The notes beneath the pieces were generated by a model. It did not search any database. It saw nothing but the letters and a program-made list of their open reading frames with translations, and had not been told where the DNA came from. Below, piece by piece: positions 1 to 11,038 of a stretch of DNA of 64,000 nt (the stretch's first letter is position 1; each line of letters starts with the position of its first letter). A program made the position numbers and the translations under genes. Source of the stretch: Streptomyces thinghirensis (lineage in GTDB: Bacteria > Actinomycetota > Actinomycetia > Streptomycetales > Streptomycetaceae); NCBI GenBank assembly GCA_021502835.1, contig JAKFGP010000025.1, positions 1-64,000 of the forward strand, read 5' to 3'.

Positions 1-2360
1 TGGTGTGTTAAAAATCAAAAAGTCCGTTTTGTGGGGTGGGGTGTCCGCCTCGACGATGCTGCGCAGCATCGACGGCACGAAGTGCAGGGTGGTCACGCCG
101 AACGCGCGGACGGCGGGAGAGCAGGTAGGCCGGGTCGCGGTGTCCGCCGGGGGCGGCGATCGCGACGACGGGCGCCGAAGAGCAGCGGCCAGAAGAACTC
201 CAGACGGACACGTCGAAGCTGTAGGGGTCTTCTGCAGGACGACGTCGTCACCGGTGAGCCGGTACTCGTTCTGCATCCATTCGATGCGGTTCACCGCGGC
301 CCGGTGCTCGATCATCACGCCTTGGGGCGGCCAGGTGGAGCCGGAGGTGTGAAATCGATGTACGCCAGGTGGACCCGCGCCGATGGGTCCGGGTCCGCGC
401 TGATACCTGGGTCGTGTCCGTCCGACGTCGGGGACGTCCGCGCTGGTCTGGTCTCAGAGTGCCGTCGAGTGCAGGACGAGAGGTGCTCGACGCCGCAGTA
501 AGGTTCTGTGTCCAGGGGTGGGGCTGGGTGAGGACCACGGTGACGCCGGAGCTGGTTCACGAGGTCGGTGCGGCGGTCCGCCCGGGTAGGACGGCTCGAT
601 CGGCATGTAGGCGCCGCCGGCCTTCAGGGCGCCCAGGATGCCGGCGACCATTTCGGCGGAGTGTCTCGGCGTGCAGACCGACCAGCGTGTCCGGGCCCGA
701 CACCGTGCCGACGCAGGCCGCGCGCGACGCGCTCGGCCCAGGTGTCGAGTTCGGCGTACGTCCATGAGCGGTCGGTGGTGACCAGAGCGGGTGCGCTCGG
801 GGTGCCGGGCCACCCGCTCCTCGAACAGTTCGTGCAGGCACCGGTCGTCGCTGAAGGGGCGCTCGGTGTCGTTGGCCACCTCGACCACCTGGCGACGCTC
901 CTCAGCGTCGATCATGGCGAGCCGGGGACACGGGCAGCGCCGGGTCGTCGGTGACGGCGGCGAGCAGCCGGGTGTAGTGGCCGATGAAGCGCCGGACGGT
1001 CTCGCGGTCGTACAGGTCGGGGTTGTACTCGACAGTGCCGACCAGGCCGTCGGGGACTCCCGCAGATCGAGCGTCAGGTCGAACTTGGTGAAGCTCAGCT
1101 CGAAGTCGACCGGGGACACCTCGAGACCACCGAGAGTGACGTCCCGTCGGGTCTGCGCCTCCTGGAGGACGAACATCGTCTGGAAGACGGGCGAATGGGC
1201 GAGGCTGCGCTCGGTGTCCAGGGCCTCCACGACGGCCTCGAACGGGACGTCCCTGATGGTCGTACGCCTCCAGTGCGGTCTTCTTCACCTGGGCCAGCAG
1301 ATCGCGGAAGTCCGGTCGTCCGCCAGGTCCGCGCGCATCACCAGCGTGTTGGCGAAGAAGCCGACGAGGTCCTCGACCTCGCGTCGCCCGCCGCCCGAGA
1401 CGACCGTGCCGACGGCGATGTCCGTCTGGTGGGTGTAGCGGTTGAGGACGACGGTGTAGGCGGCCAGCAGGGTCATGTAGAGGTGGCTTCGTGGCGCTTG
1501 GCGACGTCACGCAGGGAGTTCAGCAGTTCCACCGGGCAGGTGAAGTTCTCCCTGGCGCCCGTGTAGGTCTTCACGCGCGGGTGTTCCTGGTCGGCCGGGG
1601 AGTGTCGGCCGCGGTCGACACCGGCCAGTTGACGCCTCCAGTAGTCCGTCTGACGGCCGTGCAGTTCCCCGGCGAGCCGCTCACGCTGCCAGTGCGCGTA
1701 ATCCGCGTACTGCACGGGCAGCGGCTCCAGCGGGTCGGGGCGGCCCGCGCAGAACGCCTCGTACAGGGTGACCAGGTCGCGGAAGAACACCCCGACCGAC
1801 CAGCCGTCGGACACGCTGTGGTGCGTGGTGACGAGCAGGTGGTGCTCCTGCTCCGACTGCCGCAGCAGCCGTACCCGGATCAGCGGCCCGCGCTCCAGGT
1901 CGAACGGGGGCGGCGACCTCTTGCGGCAGATCGCGGCGAGCCGCGCCGGGTCGTCGAGCTCCTCCTCGGTGACCGTGAAGTCGCCGCCGTCGCCGATGAC
2001 CTGGCGCGGTACGCCGCCGTCGTCGGCGAACCGGGTGCGCAGCACCTCGTGGCGCTGGACGACCGCCGCCAGGGCGCGCAGCAGTGCGGGGCGGTCGAGG
2101 CGGCCGCGCAGCCGCATCGCTATCGGGATGTTGTAGGCGGCGCTGGTGCCGTCCAGCTGGGCGAGGAACCACAGCCGCTGCTGGGTGAAGGACAGCGGCA
2201 CCGGTGTGCCGTCGGTACGGGGCAGCCGGCGGATGCTTTCCAGCGCGGAGAGGTCGACGCCCTGCTAGCAGCAGCGCGATCAGGCGCGCTGCCGCTTCTG
2301 TGGCAGGAGCGGATCCTCCGGATGAGATCGAGGCCGGTGTCCTGACTGCGTGGTGTCCAT
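1..2360 (-). CDS. Nonribosomal peptide synthetase, C-A module (C-terminal part beyond window)
   Basis: The gene starts at an ATG (2360) 15 bases after the stop of the upstream PKS, so the two are co-transcribed. Residues ~50-480 form a condensation domain: an N-terminal 'LSFTQQRLWFLAQLDG' core, the catalytic 'HHSVSDGWS' (HHxxxDG intact) and a late 'VGFFANTLVMR' core. An adenylation domain follows, with 'LHELFEERVARHPE', 'GILGALKAGGAYMPIEPSYPG', a TSGSTG-type AMP-binding loop near 330 and the A4 core 'YSFDVSVWEFFWPL' near 220; it is cut by the left edge. The C domain should condense the chain held on the preceding carrier (2440-2730) with the amino acid loaded here. The first three specificity positions (235, 236, 239) read D, V, W, which fits the serine-type code but is only a partial code. 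Several 1-nt frameshifts interrupt the reading frame. Confidence 0.88.
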
Positions 2361-2375
2361 CGTCGTCCCTCTGCC

Positions 2376-5300
2376 TCAGCTCTCGATGTCCAGCGCGTCC
2401 AGCTCCTCGTCGTCCATGTGCTCGACACGGACGAGGCTCTCGAGGATCAGGTCCAGCTCGGGCGTGCTCGTGTCCCCGGCCACGAGGAGCCGTTCGCCCA
2501 GTTCCCGGGCCGTGTCGGACAGGCGGGGGGCGGCGAAGACCGCTTCGACCGGGAAGCTCGACGCCGGCCCGCTCCTTGAGCAGGTTGATCAGCCGGGTGG
2601 CCAGCAGCGAGTTGCCGCCGAGCGAGAGGAAGTCGGTCCGTGCGGTCAGCGTGGCCGCGTCGACCTGGAGGACGTCGGCCCAGGCCTGTGCCATGACCTG
2701 CTCGGCGTCGGTGACGGCGCCGGCGGGCGGCACGTGTTCCGGCGCCCTCGTCCCCGGTACGGCCACCTGCGGGTCGCGTCCCACCCAGTAGCTGCCCGCC
2801 TCGAACGCGGTGGCGGGCAGGGGCACCATCCGGGACCGGCCGGTGTGCAGCGCGCCTCGGGGCACCCGGACCCCGCGCACCCACAGGGCGGCCAGTTCCT
2901 CCAGCGCCCGGTCCTCGGCGAGCCCGGCGAGGAAGGCCGCGCCCGGCACCGGACAGGACGGACGTCCAGGGTCCGGCGTCGTCGTCGGCGTTGCCCTGGT
3001 ACACGGGTACGGTCGTGGGGGTGCCCGCCACGTGATCGGCGAGCGCCCGGGCCAGTTCGTCCCGGTCGGCGGCGACCACGGCGAGCCGCTCGGCCAGCGG
3101 TTCGCGGCCCAGCTGTGTGGTGTACGCAATGTCCGCGAGACTCACGGCGGAGCCGGTGCCGTCCTCGCCGGGCAGCTCCGCCAGGTGTTCGAGCAGGCGT
3201 GACACCGCCGTGCAGGCGTTCCTCGGTCCGGGCGGAGACGACGACGATCTGCGGCGCGGTGTCCGGGGTGACGGTCGTAGGCCTCGGCGGCGGCCGGTGG
3301 GTGCCTCCACGACCAGGCTGACGTGGGAGCCGCCCGCCGCGACGCAGTTGATGAGGGCGCGGCGGGGCTGGGAGGAGCCGCCGGTGTCCGTGCCGCCGCC
3401 GCGCGGTTCCCAGTCCGTCAGCCGGTCGCACAGTTCGACCGGCGAACCGTCCAGGTCCAGACGGGGTTGGCGGCGCCGGTCCGAACGAGCGGTGGTATCC
3501 GGCCGTGCTGGAGCTGGAGGACGACCTTGGTGAGCTGGGCGATGCCGGAGGCCGCCTGGGGTGCCCGAGGTTCGACTTCACGGCGCCGACCGGCACCCGG
3601 GGTGGTGACGCCCGAGAACACTTCGCGCAGGGCGCGCGCAGTTCGACCTCGTCGGAGAACGCGGTGCCGTTGGCGGCGGACTCGACGTAGCCGATGGAGC
3701 GGGTTCGGCACCGGCACGCTCCAGCGCCCGGCGCATGGTCGTCACCTGGGTGCGGTGGCTGGGCGTCATGAAACCGCTGGAGCGGCCCGCGTGCAGGACG
3801 ACGTGCTCTTGATGACGGCGAGGACGGTGTCGTCGTCGCGCAGCGCCGCGTCCAGCGGCTTGAGCAGTACGGCGCCGACGGCCCGGCGGGCAGGTAGCCG
3901 TCGCCGTCGCGGAAGCTGCGCGCGCGCCCGGGTGGCTGCCGAGCAGCTGCATCTCGGAGAGCGCGACGTACTTGTCCTCGTGCACGGTCAGGTTGACCCC
4001 GCCCGCGACGGCCAGCTCGCACTCGCCGCGCAGCAGGTCGGCGCAGGCCAGGTGCACGGCCATCGCGGACGAGGTGCACATGCTGTCCACCGCGAGGCTG
4101 GGGCCTTCGAGGCCGAAGAAGTGCGAGACGCGGTTGGCGATGAGGTTGCAGGAGGCGGACGAGGTGAGCGCCGCGAGCACCGGTTCGGAGGCGTCCGCCG
4201 CCGGTACATCTGGTGGCGGCGCCGACGTACACGCCGACGCTGCGGCCGTAGCGCCGCTCGATGACCTCCTGGGCGACGCCGCCCTGTTCGAGCAGGTGCC
4301 ACACGGTCTCCAGGAACAGCCGCTGCTGTGCGGGTCCATCGCGGCGCCCTGCGGGGCGAGATGCCGAAGTGCAGCGGGTCGAACCGGTCCACGCCGTCGA
4401 GGAAGGCGCCGTATCGGGCGCCGCCGTCGGTCTTCCAGCGGTCGGCGGGGACCTCGGTGACGCAGTCCCGGCCCTCGCGCAGCACCGACCAGAACTCCTC
4501 CAGGTCGTCGGCGTGCGGGTAGCGGCCGTGGATGCCGATGACGGCGATGTCCTGGTCCGTGGCGGGCGGACCGGGGCGGGCGGGACCGGGGCGGCGGTGG
4601 CGGTGTTCGACCGGGCCGTGACGGGTACGGCGGTCAGCGGCCGGTGGGTTTCGGGTACGGCGATCTGCGGCCGGGCGGGCTCGGCGCCGCCTCGCCGACG
4701 AGTGCGCGCAGCGCCCTGCGCGTGCTCGTCCGCGAGGTACCGCGCCAGCCCGCGCACCGTCCGCACCTCGAAGAGCAGCGTGCGCGACAGCGGCCCAAGG
4801 TGTCCTCCAGGGGCTGGACTGGCGTGTCGCGGCAGGCATGGAGTCCATGCCGTACCGCTCCAGCGGTGGGTCGGGGTCCAGTCGCCCGGGCCCGAGCTTG
4901 AGGGCGGAGGCCAGTACGCGTCTGGAGACGGGCCACGGCACGGTCCTCGACGGACGGTGACGGATCCGCCGCCGGTGACTGCGGCGGGCGCGGGAGCTTC
5001 GGTGCCGGGGCCGCCGCGGTTTGCGGTGCGCGCCTCCGCGGCGGGCTCCGTCAGCCGGGTCAGCAGCGCCTCCCGGTCGCCCGCCACCACGAGCAGCCTG
5101 CCCTCCGTGGCACCGTCCGCGGCACCGGCCACGGCCTGGTGCAGGGCGGCCAGGCCGCGTTCGGTGTCGAGGGGGCGAGAGCCCGGCGGCGCGCAGCTGC
5201 TCGCGGACGGGGCCCTCGGCGCCCATGCCGCCCTCGACCCACAGGGGCCAGTTGACGGACACGGTGCGGCCGTTGCAGGCCGGCCTGACGAGCCGGTCGC

Positions 5301-8300
5301 GGTGAGCGGCGTGAGGCGTCCGTGAAGGCGTTGGCGGCGACGTAGTCGCTCTGACCGGGGTTGCCAGGCCGCGCCGGCGATCGAGGAGAAGCAGACGAAC
5401 AGGTCCAGCGGCTGTTGCCGGGTCAGCTCGTCGAGGTGGACCAGACCGGCGACCTCGGGGGCGAGGACCCGGTCGAGTTCCTCGGCGCTCTTGCGGACGA
5501 TGAAGTTGTCCTCGATGACGCCGGCGGCGTGCAGCACGCCGGTCAGGCGGGCCGTGCTCGTCCGCGACGGTGGTCAGCAGGGCGGCGAGGGCGGCCCGGT
5601 CGGTGACGTCGACGCTCTCGTACTGGACGGTCAGGCCCGGCGGCACGCAGGGTGTCCAGCGCGGCGGCGCAGCTCGCCGGTCAGCGGGGAGCGTCCGGTG
5701 AGGACCACGGTGGCGCGGTCGACGGTGGCGGCGATGTCCCGGGCGGTGATCAGGCCGAGTCCGCCGATGCCGCCGGTGATGAGGTAGACGCCGCCCTCCC
5801 CGCCAGGGTGCCGGTGCGGGCCGGGAGGCGGTGACCTCGGTGAGGGCGGCGGCCTGGCGGCGGCCGTCCCGGTGGCGTACCTCGGGTTCCGGGGTCGGCG
5901 GTGGCCTCGGCTGCGAGGCGGGCGACGACGGTGGCGAGCGGGGCTCCGTCCAGGCACTCCACGTACTGGGTGTGCAGCTTGGGGTTCTCCAGGTGGGCCG
6001 TGCGCAGCAGCCCCGCCAGGCCGGTGAGACAGGCCGGCCGGCCGCTGTCGCCGACGAGCACCACCTGAGCAGCGTGGGCCGGCGCACGCCCTGTTCCAGG
6101 AGCCGCCGGGTCAGCGTGAACACCTGCCGCACGGCGTCGGCGTACTGCCGGTCCAGTGGGCCGTCGGCGAGGTCGAGGACGGTGCACTCGGCCCCGGTGG
6201 GCAGGGCGTCGCGCAGGGTGGCGCGGTCGCTGCTCGGTGAACTGGCCGAGGACCACGAGGTGCCGTTCGGCGAAGGGTTCGCCGGGCGTGGCTGGTGCGG
6301 TGGCGCGGTCGGTCCACTCGGGTCGTAGCAGCACCACGTCGGCGCTGTGGGGGCCGACGACGCTGTCGGGGCCGACGGAGGCCGGGGCGTCCCCCGCTCG
6401 CGGGCCGCTGGGGTGCGCCTTCGGTGTCGATGTCGAACCAGCAGCGTTCGCGGGCGAAGGGATAGCCGGGCAGGCTGACGCGGCGCACGGTGCCGCCGGC
6501 CGGCCAGGCGGCGTTCCCATTCGACGTCGGCGCCGTCGGCCCACCCCGCGAGCAGGTCTTCGGGGAACCCTGCCGCGTCCAGGCGTCCAGGGCGGCACGC
6601 ACCGCCGCCGCGTCGGCGGCCCGGTCCGGGCGGACGGTGCCGCGGTGCCAGGGGGCCCTGCGCGGCGGGGTCGGCGGTGAAGGCGGCGAGCCGCTCGCGG
6701 GCCTGGGCGAGGGAGGAGACGGCGAAGGCGAGGCGTTCCTCCAGCGCCATGCGTCCGGTCTGCAGGGTCCAGGCGATCGCGGACAGGTCGGCGTCGGTCG
6801 CTTCGCCGAGCCGGGCGTGCAGGCGGCGGGCCTGTTCGACGAGCTGGGCCTCGCTCTTGGCGGAGAGCACCAGCAGCGCGGCGCGGCCGTCGGCGGGGGT
6901 ACGGGCCGGGCGGGCCGGCGGCTGTACTCGGCGACGACGACGTGGGCGTTGGAACCGCCGCCGCCGAAGCTGGAGACGCCGGCGACCCGCGGCAGCGTGC
7001 GGCGTTCTCCGTCGTCGCCGTCCACGACGGGCCGGTGCCAGGGCTCGAGTGTGCGCTGGACGCGCAGAGGAGTGCGGTCGAAGTCGATGTGCGGGTTGAG
7101 GGTCTCGGCGTGCAGGCTCGGCACGAGCTCGCCGTGGCGCAGTTGGAGCAGCACCTTGGTGAGGGCGGCGATGCCGGCGGCGGACTCCAGGTGCCCGATG
7201 TTGGACTTCACGGAGCCTATGGCGAGTTGTTCGGGTAGCGCCGCCCGCGCGGCGGAAGGCCTGTGTCAGACCGCTGACCTCGATCGGGTCGCCGAGGACG
7301 TGCCGGTGCCGTGCGCTTCGAGATAGCTCAGGGAACGCGGGTCGACACCCGCCGCGCCGAGCGCGTCGGCGATGACCTCGCCCTGGGCCACCGGGGTGGG
7401 CACCGAGTATCCGGAGGTGCGTCCGCCGTGGTTCACCGCCGTGCCCTTGATCACCCCGAGGATCCGGTCGCCGTCGGCGACGGCCCGCTCCAGCGGCCGA
7501 GCAGTACGGCGCCGACGCCCTCGCCGGGCACATAGCCGTCACCGCCCTCGCCGAAGCTGCGGCACCGGCCGTCACTGGAGAGGAACTTGCGCTGCCCGAG
7601 CACCAGGTACTTGTTGGGGTGCGGAGTGAGGTTGACGCCGCCCGCGAGCGCGGGTGTCGCACTGACCGCTGCGGATGGCCTCGCAGGCCAGGTGAATGGC
7701 GGTCAGGGAGGACGAGAACATGGTGTCCACGGCCAGGCTCCGGGCCGTGGAAGTCGTAGAAGTACGACACCCGGTTGGCGACCGTGGAGGCGCTGCCCCA
7801 CAGGGCCAGCGGGCTCGCCGCGCTCCTGCGCCTGCGCACCCAGGAGCTGGTACTCCTGGTACATCACGCCGACGAACACCCCGACCTTCGCACCACGCGA
7901 GAGCCGCTCCGCGGTGTATCCGGCGTCCTCCAGAGTGTGGTGGGCGCACTGCAGGAACAACCGTTCCTGCGGGTCGAGGTAGTCGGCCTCCAGCAGGGAG
8001 ATCTGGAAGAACAGCGGGTCGAACCGGTCGATGTCGTCCAGGAAGCCGCCCCAGCCACCGGCGCCCGCCCCAGCGTACCGCCCGTCGTGCCAACGGTCGG
8101 CGGGAACCTCGCGGATACAGTCCCGGCCCGTACGCAGGTTCTCCCAGAACTCGTCCAGATCCGCCGCCTGCGGGTAGCGGCCGCTCACACCGATGATCGC
8201 CACGTCTCCCGGAGCCGCGGACCCAGCCTCGAGCGGGGATTCGGCAGACTCGGCGGTCTGCGCGGCGGGCAGCGGGCGGCTGGAGAGTCCGGTCAGCTCC

Positions 8301-10970
8301 GCGCACACGCGGCCCTGTTCGTCGACGACTGTGACGTCCAGCTGTGCGGAGGCCCGGTCGGTGCCGCTGCCGGGCCGGTGACGGATCCACGCGTACGCGG
8401 TCGCGGGGGTGACGGCGACGGCTTCGGCGCGGGTGAGCGCGAACGGCAGGGCGAGCGCCGCGGAACCGCCGTCGCCCAGCCACCAGGCCGATGGTGGCCT
8501 GGAGGGCACCGTCCAGGATGCTCGGGTGCATCAGGCCGCCGTGCAGCGGTTCGGCTGCCTCCGGCAGGCGCAGCTCGGCGAGGACCTGCCGGCCGCCCTC
8601 CGCGCGCCCTGCCGGTGCGCAGTTCGGTGAGGGACCGCTGCGAGGGGCCGTACGCCAGGCCGAGGCCTCCGTAGAGGCCGTAGACGTGCTCGCCTGGAGT
8701 ACGTCGCCTCGGTGCACGCGGCCCGCAGCTCGGCGAGGGACAGGGTGCGCCGCCCGGCGGCGTCCTCGGCCAGGCTCGCCCGGCCCTGGCCGCACAGGGC
8801 GGTGTCGCCGTCGGCTCCGACGGCGAGGACCTCGTACGTGCAGCCCGCCCCGCCGGTGCGCACGCGCACCCGCAGCGTCAGCCCTTCGGGGCCGTACACG
8901 GCGGCCCGGAGCCACACCACGTCGGTCAGCCGGACGGCGGCGGTGTCCTCCCGGCCCAGCGCCCGGGCGACCGCCACGCGCGCCATTTCCAGCTGCGCGA
9001 CTCCCGGCAGCACCCGGCCGCCGCGGACCTGATGGTCGCGCAGGTACGGTTCCGAGCCGTCGAAGCGGGTCTCGTAGGTCACCCTCGTCCGCTGGGCCGC
9101 CTGGCACGGTCAGCTGGAGCAGCGGATGGGTCGGCGGCGCTGGGGTGCTCGGCGAGTCGCCCTGCGCGGCGGGCGCGTTCTGGACGCCGTGGACACCGTG
9201 AACGCCGACGAGATGGGATGCCATCGCCTGCAACGTGCGGTGCTCGCCGAAGCCGCCCGGAAGCACGTCCGGCCCGTACAACTCGGTCACCCGCTCGGCG
9301 AGCCGCGCGCGCCCACCCAGGTCCAGCCCGAACTCGCCGAGCTCGGCGTCGGGGTGCACATCGGCGGGGTGGACCCCGAGAAGCGTCGCCACCTCTTCGG
9401 TGGAGGGTGGCCCGTACGGCGGCGAGGGAGTCGGGCACGGCCTGCGCGACGGGAGCCGGCGCCACGGTCTGCGCCGCAGCGACGGCACCGGCGGGCACCT
9501 GCGGCTCCAACCACGCCGCGAGCTCCGCGATCGTCCGATGCTCGAACATCACCGTCGGCGACAACTCCACCGACAGTCGACCCTCCAACTCCCCACCAGG
9601 GCCAGCAAATCAGCCGACCCCAACCCCAACTCGTAATACCCCAGACCCACATCCACCGCGTCCACCGGCACACCCAGCCGCGAACTCCACCAACTCCCGC
9701 AACACAGCGGAAACGGACACGGAATCCACCACCGGAGCCGGCACCGAAGTCGAAGTCGAAGCCGGAGTCGGAGTGGGAGTCGGCGCCACGGTCTGCGCCG
9801 CAGCGGCGGCACCGGCGGGCACCTGCGGCTCCAACCACGCCGCGAGCTCCGCGATCGTCCCATGCTCGAACATCACCGTCGGCGACAACTCCACCGACAG
9901 TCGACCCTCCAACTCCCCACCAGGGCCAGCAAATCAGCCGACCCCAACCCCAACTCGTAATACCCCAGACCCACATCCACCGCGTCCACCCGGCACCCAG
10001 CCGCGAACCCACCAACTCCCGCAACACAGCGGAAACGGACACGGAATCCACCACCGGAGCCGGAGTCGGCACAGGACCCGGCGCCGGCACCGGCGCCCCG
10101 ACCTGCGCGGCGGGGTCGCTCGCCTCGACGTCCACGCGCACCGGCCGCCCTGATGCGCTTGGCGACGAACTGCCCGACCTCGGCGACCTTCCGACCGGCC
10201 TCGTCGTAGAACTCCACGACCAGGCGGATGAGTTCGTCGTCGCGGCGGACGGAGTCGGCTGGCACCCGGACGTAGGCAGCGCCCGCCGAGCGGCCCGGCC
10301 GCGCGGAACCGGTCGAACATCAGCGGGAGGTAGAGGCCGGGCCCGTCATTGTCCCCGTGCAGCATGCCCAGGGCGACACCGCCGCCGAGGAGCCCGGCTT
10401 CGAAGAGGGCGGGGTGGAAGAGGAACGCGCCGGTGGAGGACTGGTGTTCGGGGGCCAGTTCCACCTCGGCGATCCAGTCACCGGGACGGTGGTGGACCGC
10501 GCCGCCGAGTTTCATCAGGCCCGAGGGAGGAGGTCCCACTCCCCGGCACCAGGTGTAGATCTCGTCCATGGTGGTGCGTCGGCTCGCTCCCCTGGAGGGC
10601 AGCGGGAGCCGTTCCGTGAAGGTGACGGGGTCGCGGTGGTGCGCGGTGACGACTGCGTGCAGAACGTCGGTGGTGTCCTGGGCGCGCCGGCTGCGCACCT
10701 CGACGCGCCATCCCCCGCCGTCCACGGGGCGCCCCTCGACGGTGGTCCGGACGGCCTCGCCGGGCCCGGCGACGAGCGGCGCGAGGATGGTGAGGTTGCG
10801 CAACTCCACCTCGGGCATGGGGTGTCCGTGCCGGGCGAGCACCTGGAGCACCAGGTCCACGTAGCCGACACCGGGCAGCAGGGCTGCGGCCGTAGACGAC
10901 GTGCCCGCGCAGCAGCGGGGTTGTCGGCGGTGACGGTGAAGGTCTCGGTGAACGCGGGGGATGTGGTCAT
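2376..10970 (-). CDS. Trans-AT type I polyketide synthase (DH-ACP-ACP-CP-DH-KS-KR-ACP-KS0-CP)
   Basis: This modular PKS of about 2,860 residues starts at the ATG at 10970, after a GGACGG-like site, and ends at TGA 2378-2376 just before the NRPS gene. Domains in order are: dehydratase-like (10.97-10.27 kb), tandem ACPs (10.08-9.50), a carrier-like domain lacking the Ser (9.43-9.19), dehydratase (9.13-8.37), ketosynthase (8.22-6.93) with a trans-AT-type linker, ketoreductase (6.40-5.19), ACP (4.99-4.70), non-elongating ketosynthase (4.56-3.36) and a carrier of the 'LGGNSL' type (2.74-2.44). No acyltransferase domain follows either KS, so extender units must be loaded in trans by an AT not seen here. 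Starting with DH means the first module is split and its KS lies on another protein. Frequent 1-nt indels break the frame but domain order is unambiguous. Confidence 0.88.
2430..2745 (-). other. C-terminal carrier domain of the PKS
   Basis: Carrier domain with '[20 protein letters not shown]'; the Ser is modified by the phosphopantetheinyl transferase. The GGNS form is peptidyl-carrier-like, consistent with hand-off to the condensation domain that opens the next gene. A short acidic tail ([12 protein letters not shown]) ends the protein and may serve as a docking element. Confidence 0.8.
3350..4565 (-). other. Non-elongating ketosynthase (KS0) domain
   Basis: KS with intact nucleophile '[20 protein letters not shown]' near 4.07 kb. 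At the first catalytic His position it reads '[16 protein letters not shown]' instead of EAHGTGT: His is Ala. KS domains lacking this His cannot decarboxylate malonyl-ACP and act as acyl transfer gates, typically in split or PKS/NRPS-junction modules of trans-AT systems. It is closely similar to the KS at 12.94-14.19 kb on the other strand, which has the same substitution. Confidence 0.85.
4690..4990 (-). other. ACP domain after the ketoreductase
   Basis: Carrier domain with 'LERYGMDSM' (Ser for the phosphopantetheine arm) near 4.86 kb and a final helix '[16 protein letters not shown]' near 4.74 kb. The same final helix, slightly changed ('VQRVRGLARHLAADH'), forms the N-terminus of the divergent PKS at 12.8 kb. 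Confidence 0.8.
5190..6400 (-). other. Ketoreductase domain of PKS
   Basis: A two-part KR. The N-terminal structural half lies at about 6.36-5.85 kb. The catalytic half has the NADPH loop '[11 protein letters not shown]' (near 5.77 kb), '[10 protein letters not shown]' and the catalytic Ser and Tyr ('FSSIAGAAW', '[11 protein letters not shown]' near 5.35 kb after correcting one extra base). It should reduce the beta-keto group made in this module. Stereochemical type is not assigned because the diagnostic stretch is frame-broken. Confidence 0.8.
6930..8225 (-). other. Ketosynthase domain 1 of PKS (active-site Cys reads Phe)
   Basis: Thiolase-fold KS beginning '[20 protein letters not shown]'. 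The two catalytic histidines are present ('EAHGTGT' near 7.31 kb and '[12 protein letters not shown]' near 7.19 kb). The nucleophile motif reads '[17 protein letters not shown]' near 7.72 kb: TTC (Phe) where TGC (Cys) is expected. A KS-to-ACP linker follows ending '[13 protein letters not shown]', and there is no AT domain. Confidence 0.8.
8360..9135 (-). other. Dehydratase domain 2 of PKS
   Basis: Starts with the '[10 protein letters not shown]' edge strand typical of DH domains. It carries the catalytic His in '[12 protein letters not shown]' (HxxxGxxxxP) and the catalytic Asp and Gln in '[15 protein letters not shown]'. All three signature positions are intact, so dehydration of a beta-hydroxyacyl intermediate is expected. 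Confidence 0.8.
9190..9440 (-). other. Third carrier-like domain lacking the phosphopantetheine serine
   Basis: A carrier-type helical domain follows the tandem ACPs ('[20 protein letters not shown]' then '[20 protein letters not shown]'). The motif should read GLDS; the DNA here gives Leu in place of the modified Ser. Either this is a decayed, unprimed carrier or a two-base sequence error lies at the site. Confidence 0.5.
9457..10105 (-). repeat. Two tandem near-identical ACP domains (324-bp direct repeat)
   Basis: Two consecutive copies of an acyl carrier domain, offset by 324 bp (108 codons), are almost identical at base level. Matching anchors are 'gcgggcacct' at 9491 and 9815. Each encodes a '[14 protein letters not shown]' phosphopantetheine site (Ser after LG) and a '[19 protein letters not shown]' end, joined by a Val-Glu/Ala-Gly-rich linker. 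Tandem ACPs are common in trans-AT PKSs, where they raise flux or recruit beta-branching enzymes. The near identity implies recent duplication or gene conversion. Confidence 0.85.
10260..10970 (-). other. Dehydratase-like domain 1 of PKS (atypical active site)
   Basis: Double-hotdog DH-like fold. The HxxxGxxxxP signature is present ('HVVYGRSLLPG', near 10.9 kb, one extra C breaks the frame). The second catalytic motif reads '[10 protein letters not shown]' where a working DH normally has HPxxLDxxxQ/H: Asp is Glu and Gln/His is Leu. DH2 in the same protein has the canonical form. This domain may be inactive or do a different job such as isomerisation; the sequence alone does not decide. Confidence 0.7.
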
Positions 10971-11038
10971 CGGTTTTCCGTCCCAAGAAGGGCGCGCGAG
11001 GGTGCCCGAGGTGTGCGTGGCGCGAACCGGGGATTCGC

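Noticed and set aside
3323..5325. Long plus-strand ORFs across the PKS
   Set aside because: Their peptides are Arg/Gly-rich mirror frames of the minus-strand KS and ACP domains and match no family; high G+C keeps antisense frames open.
2646..5537. Very long minus-strand ORF (963 residues) treated as a single protein
   Set aside because: It follows the true PKS frame only in patches; the rest is Arg/Pro/Ala-rich out-of-frame translation. Domains are continuous only when frames are switched.
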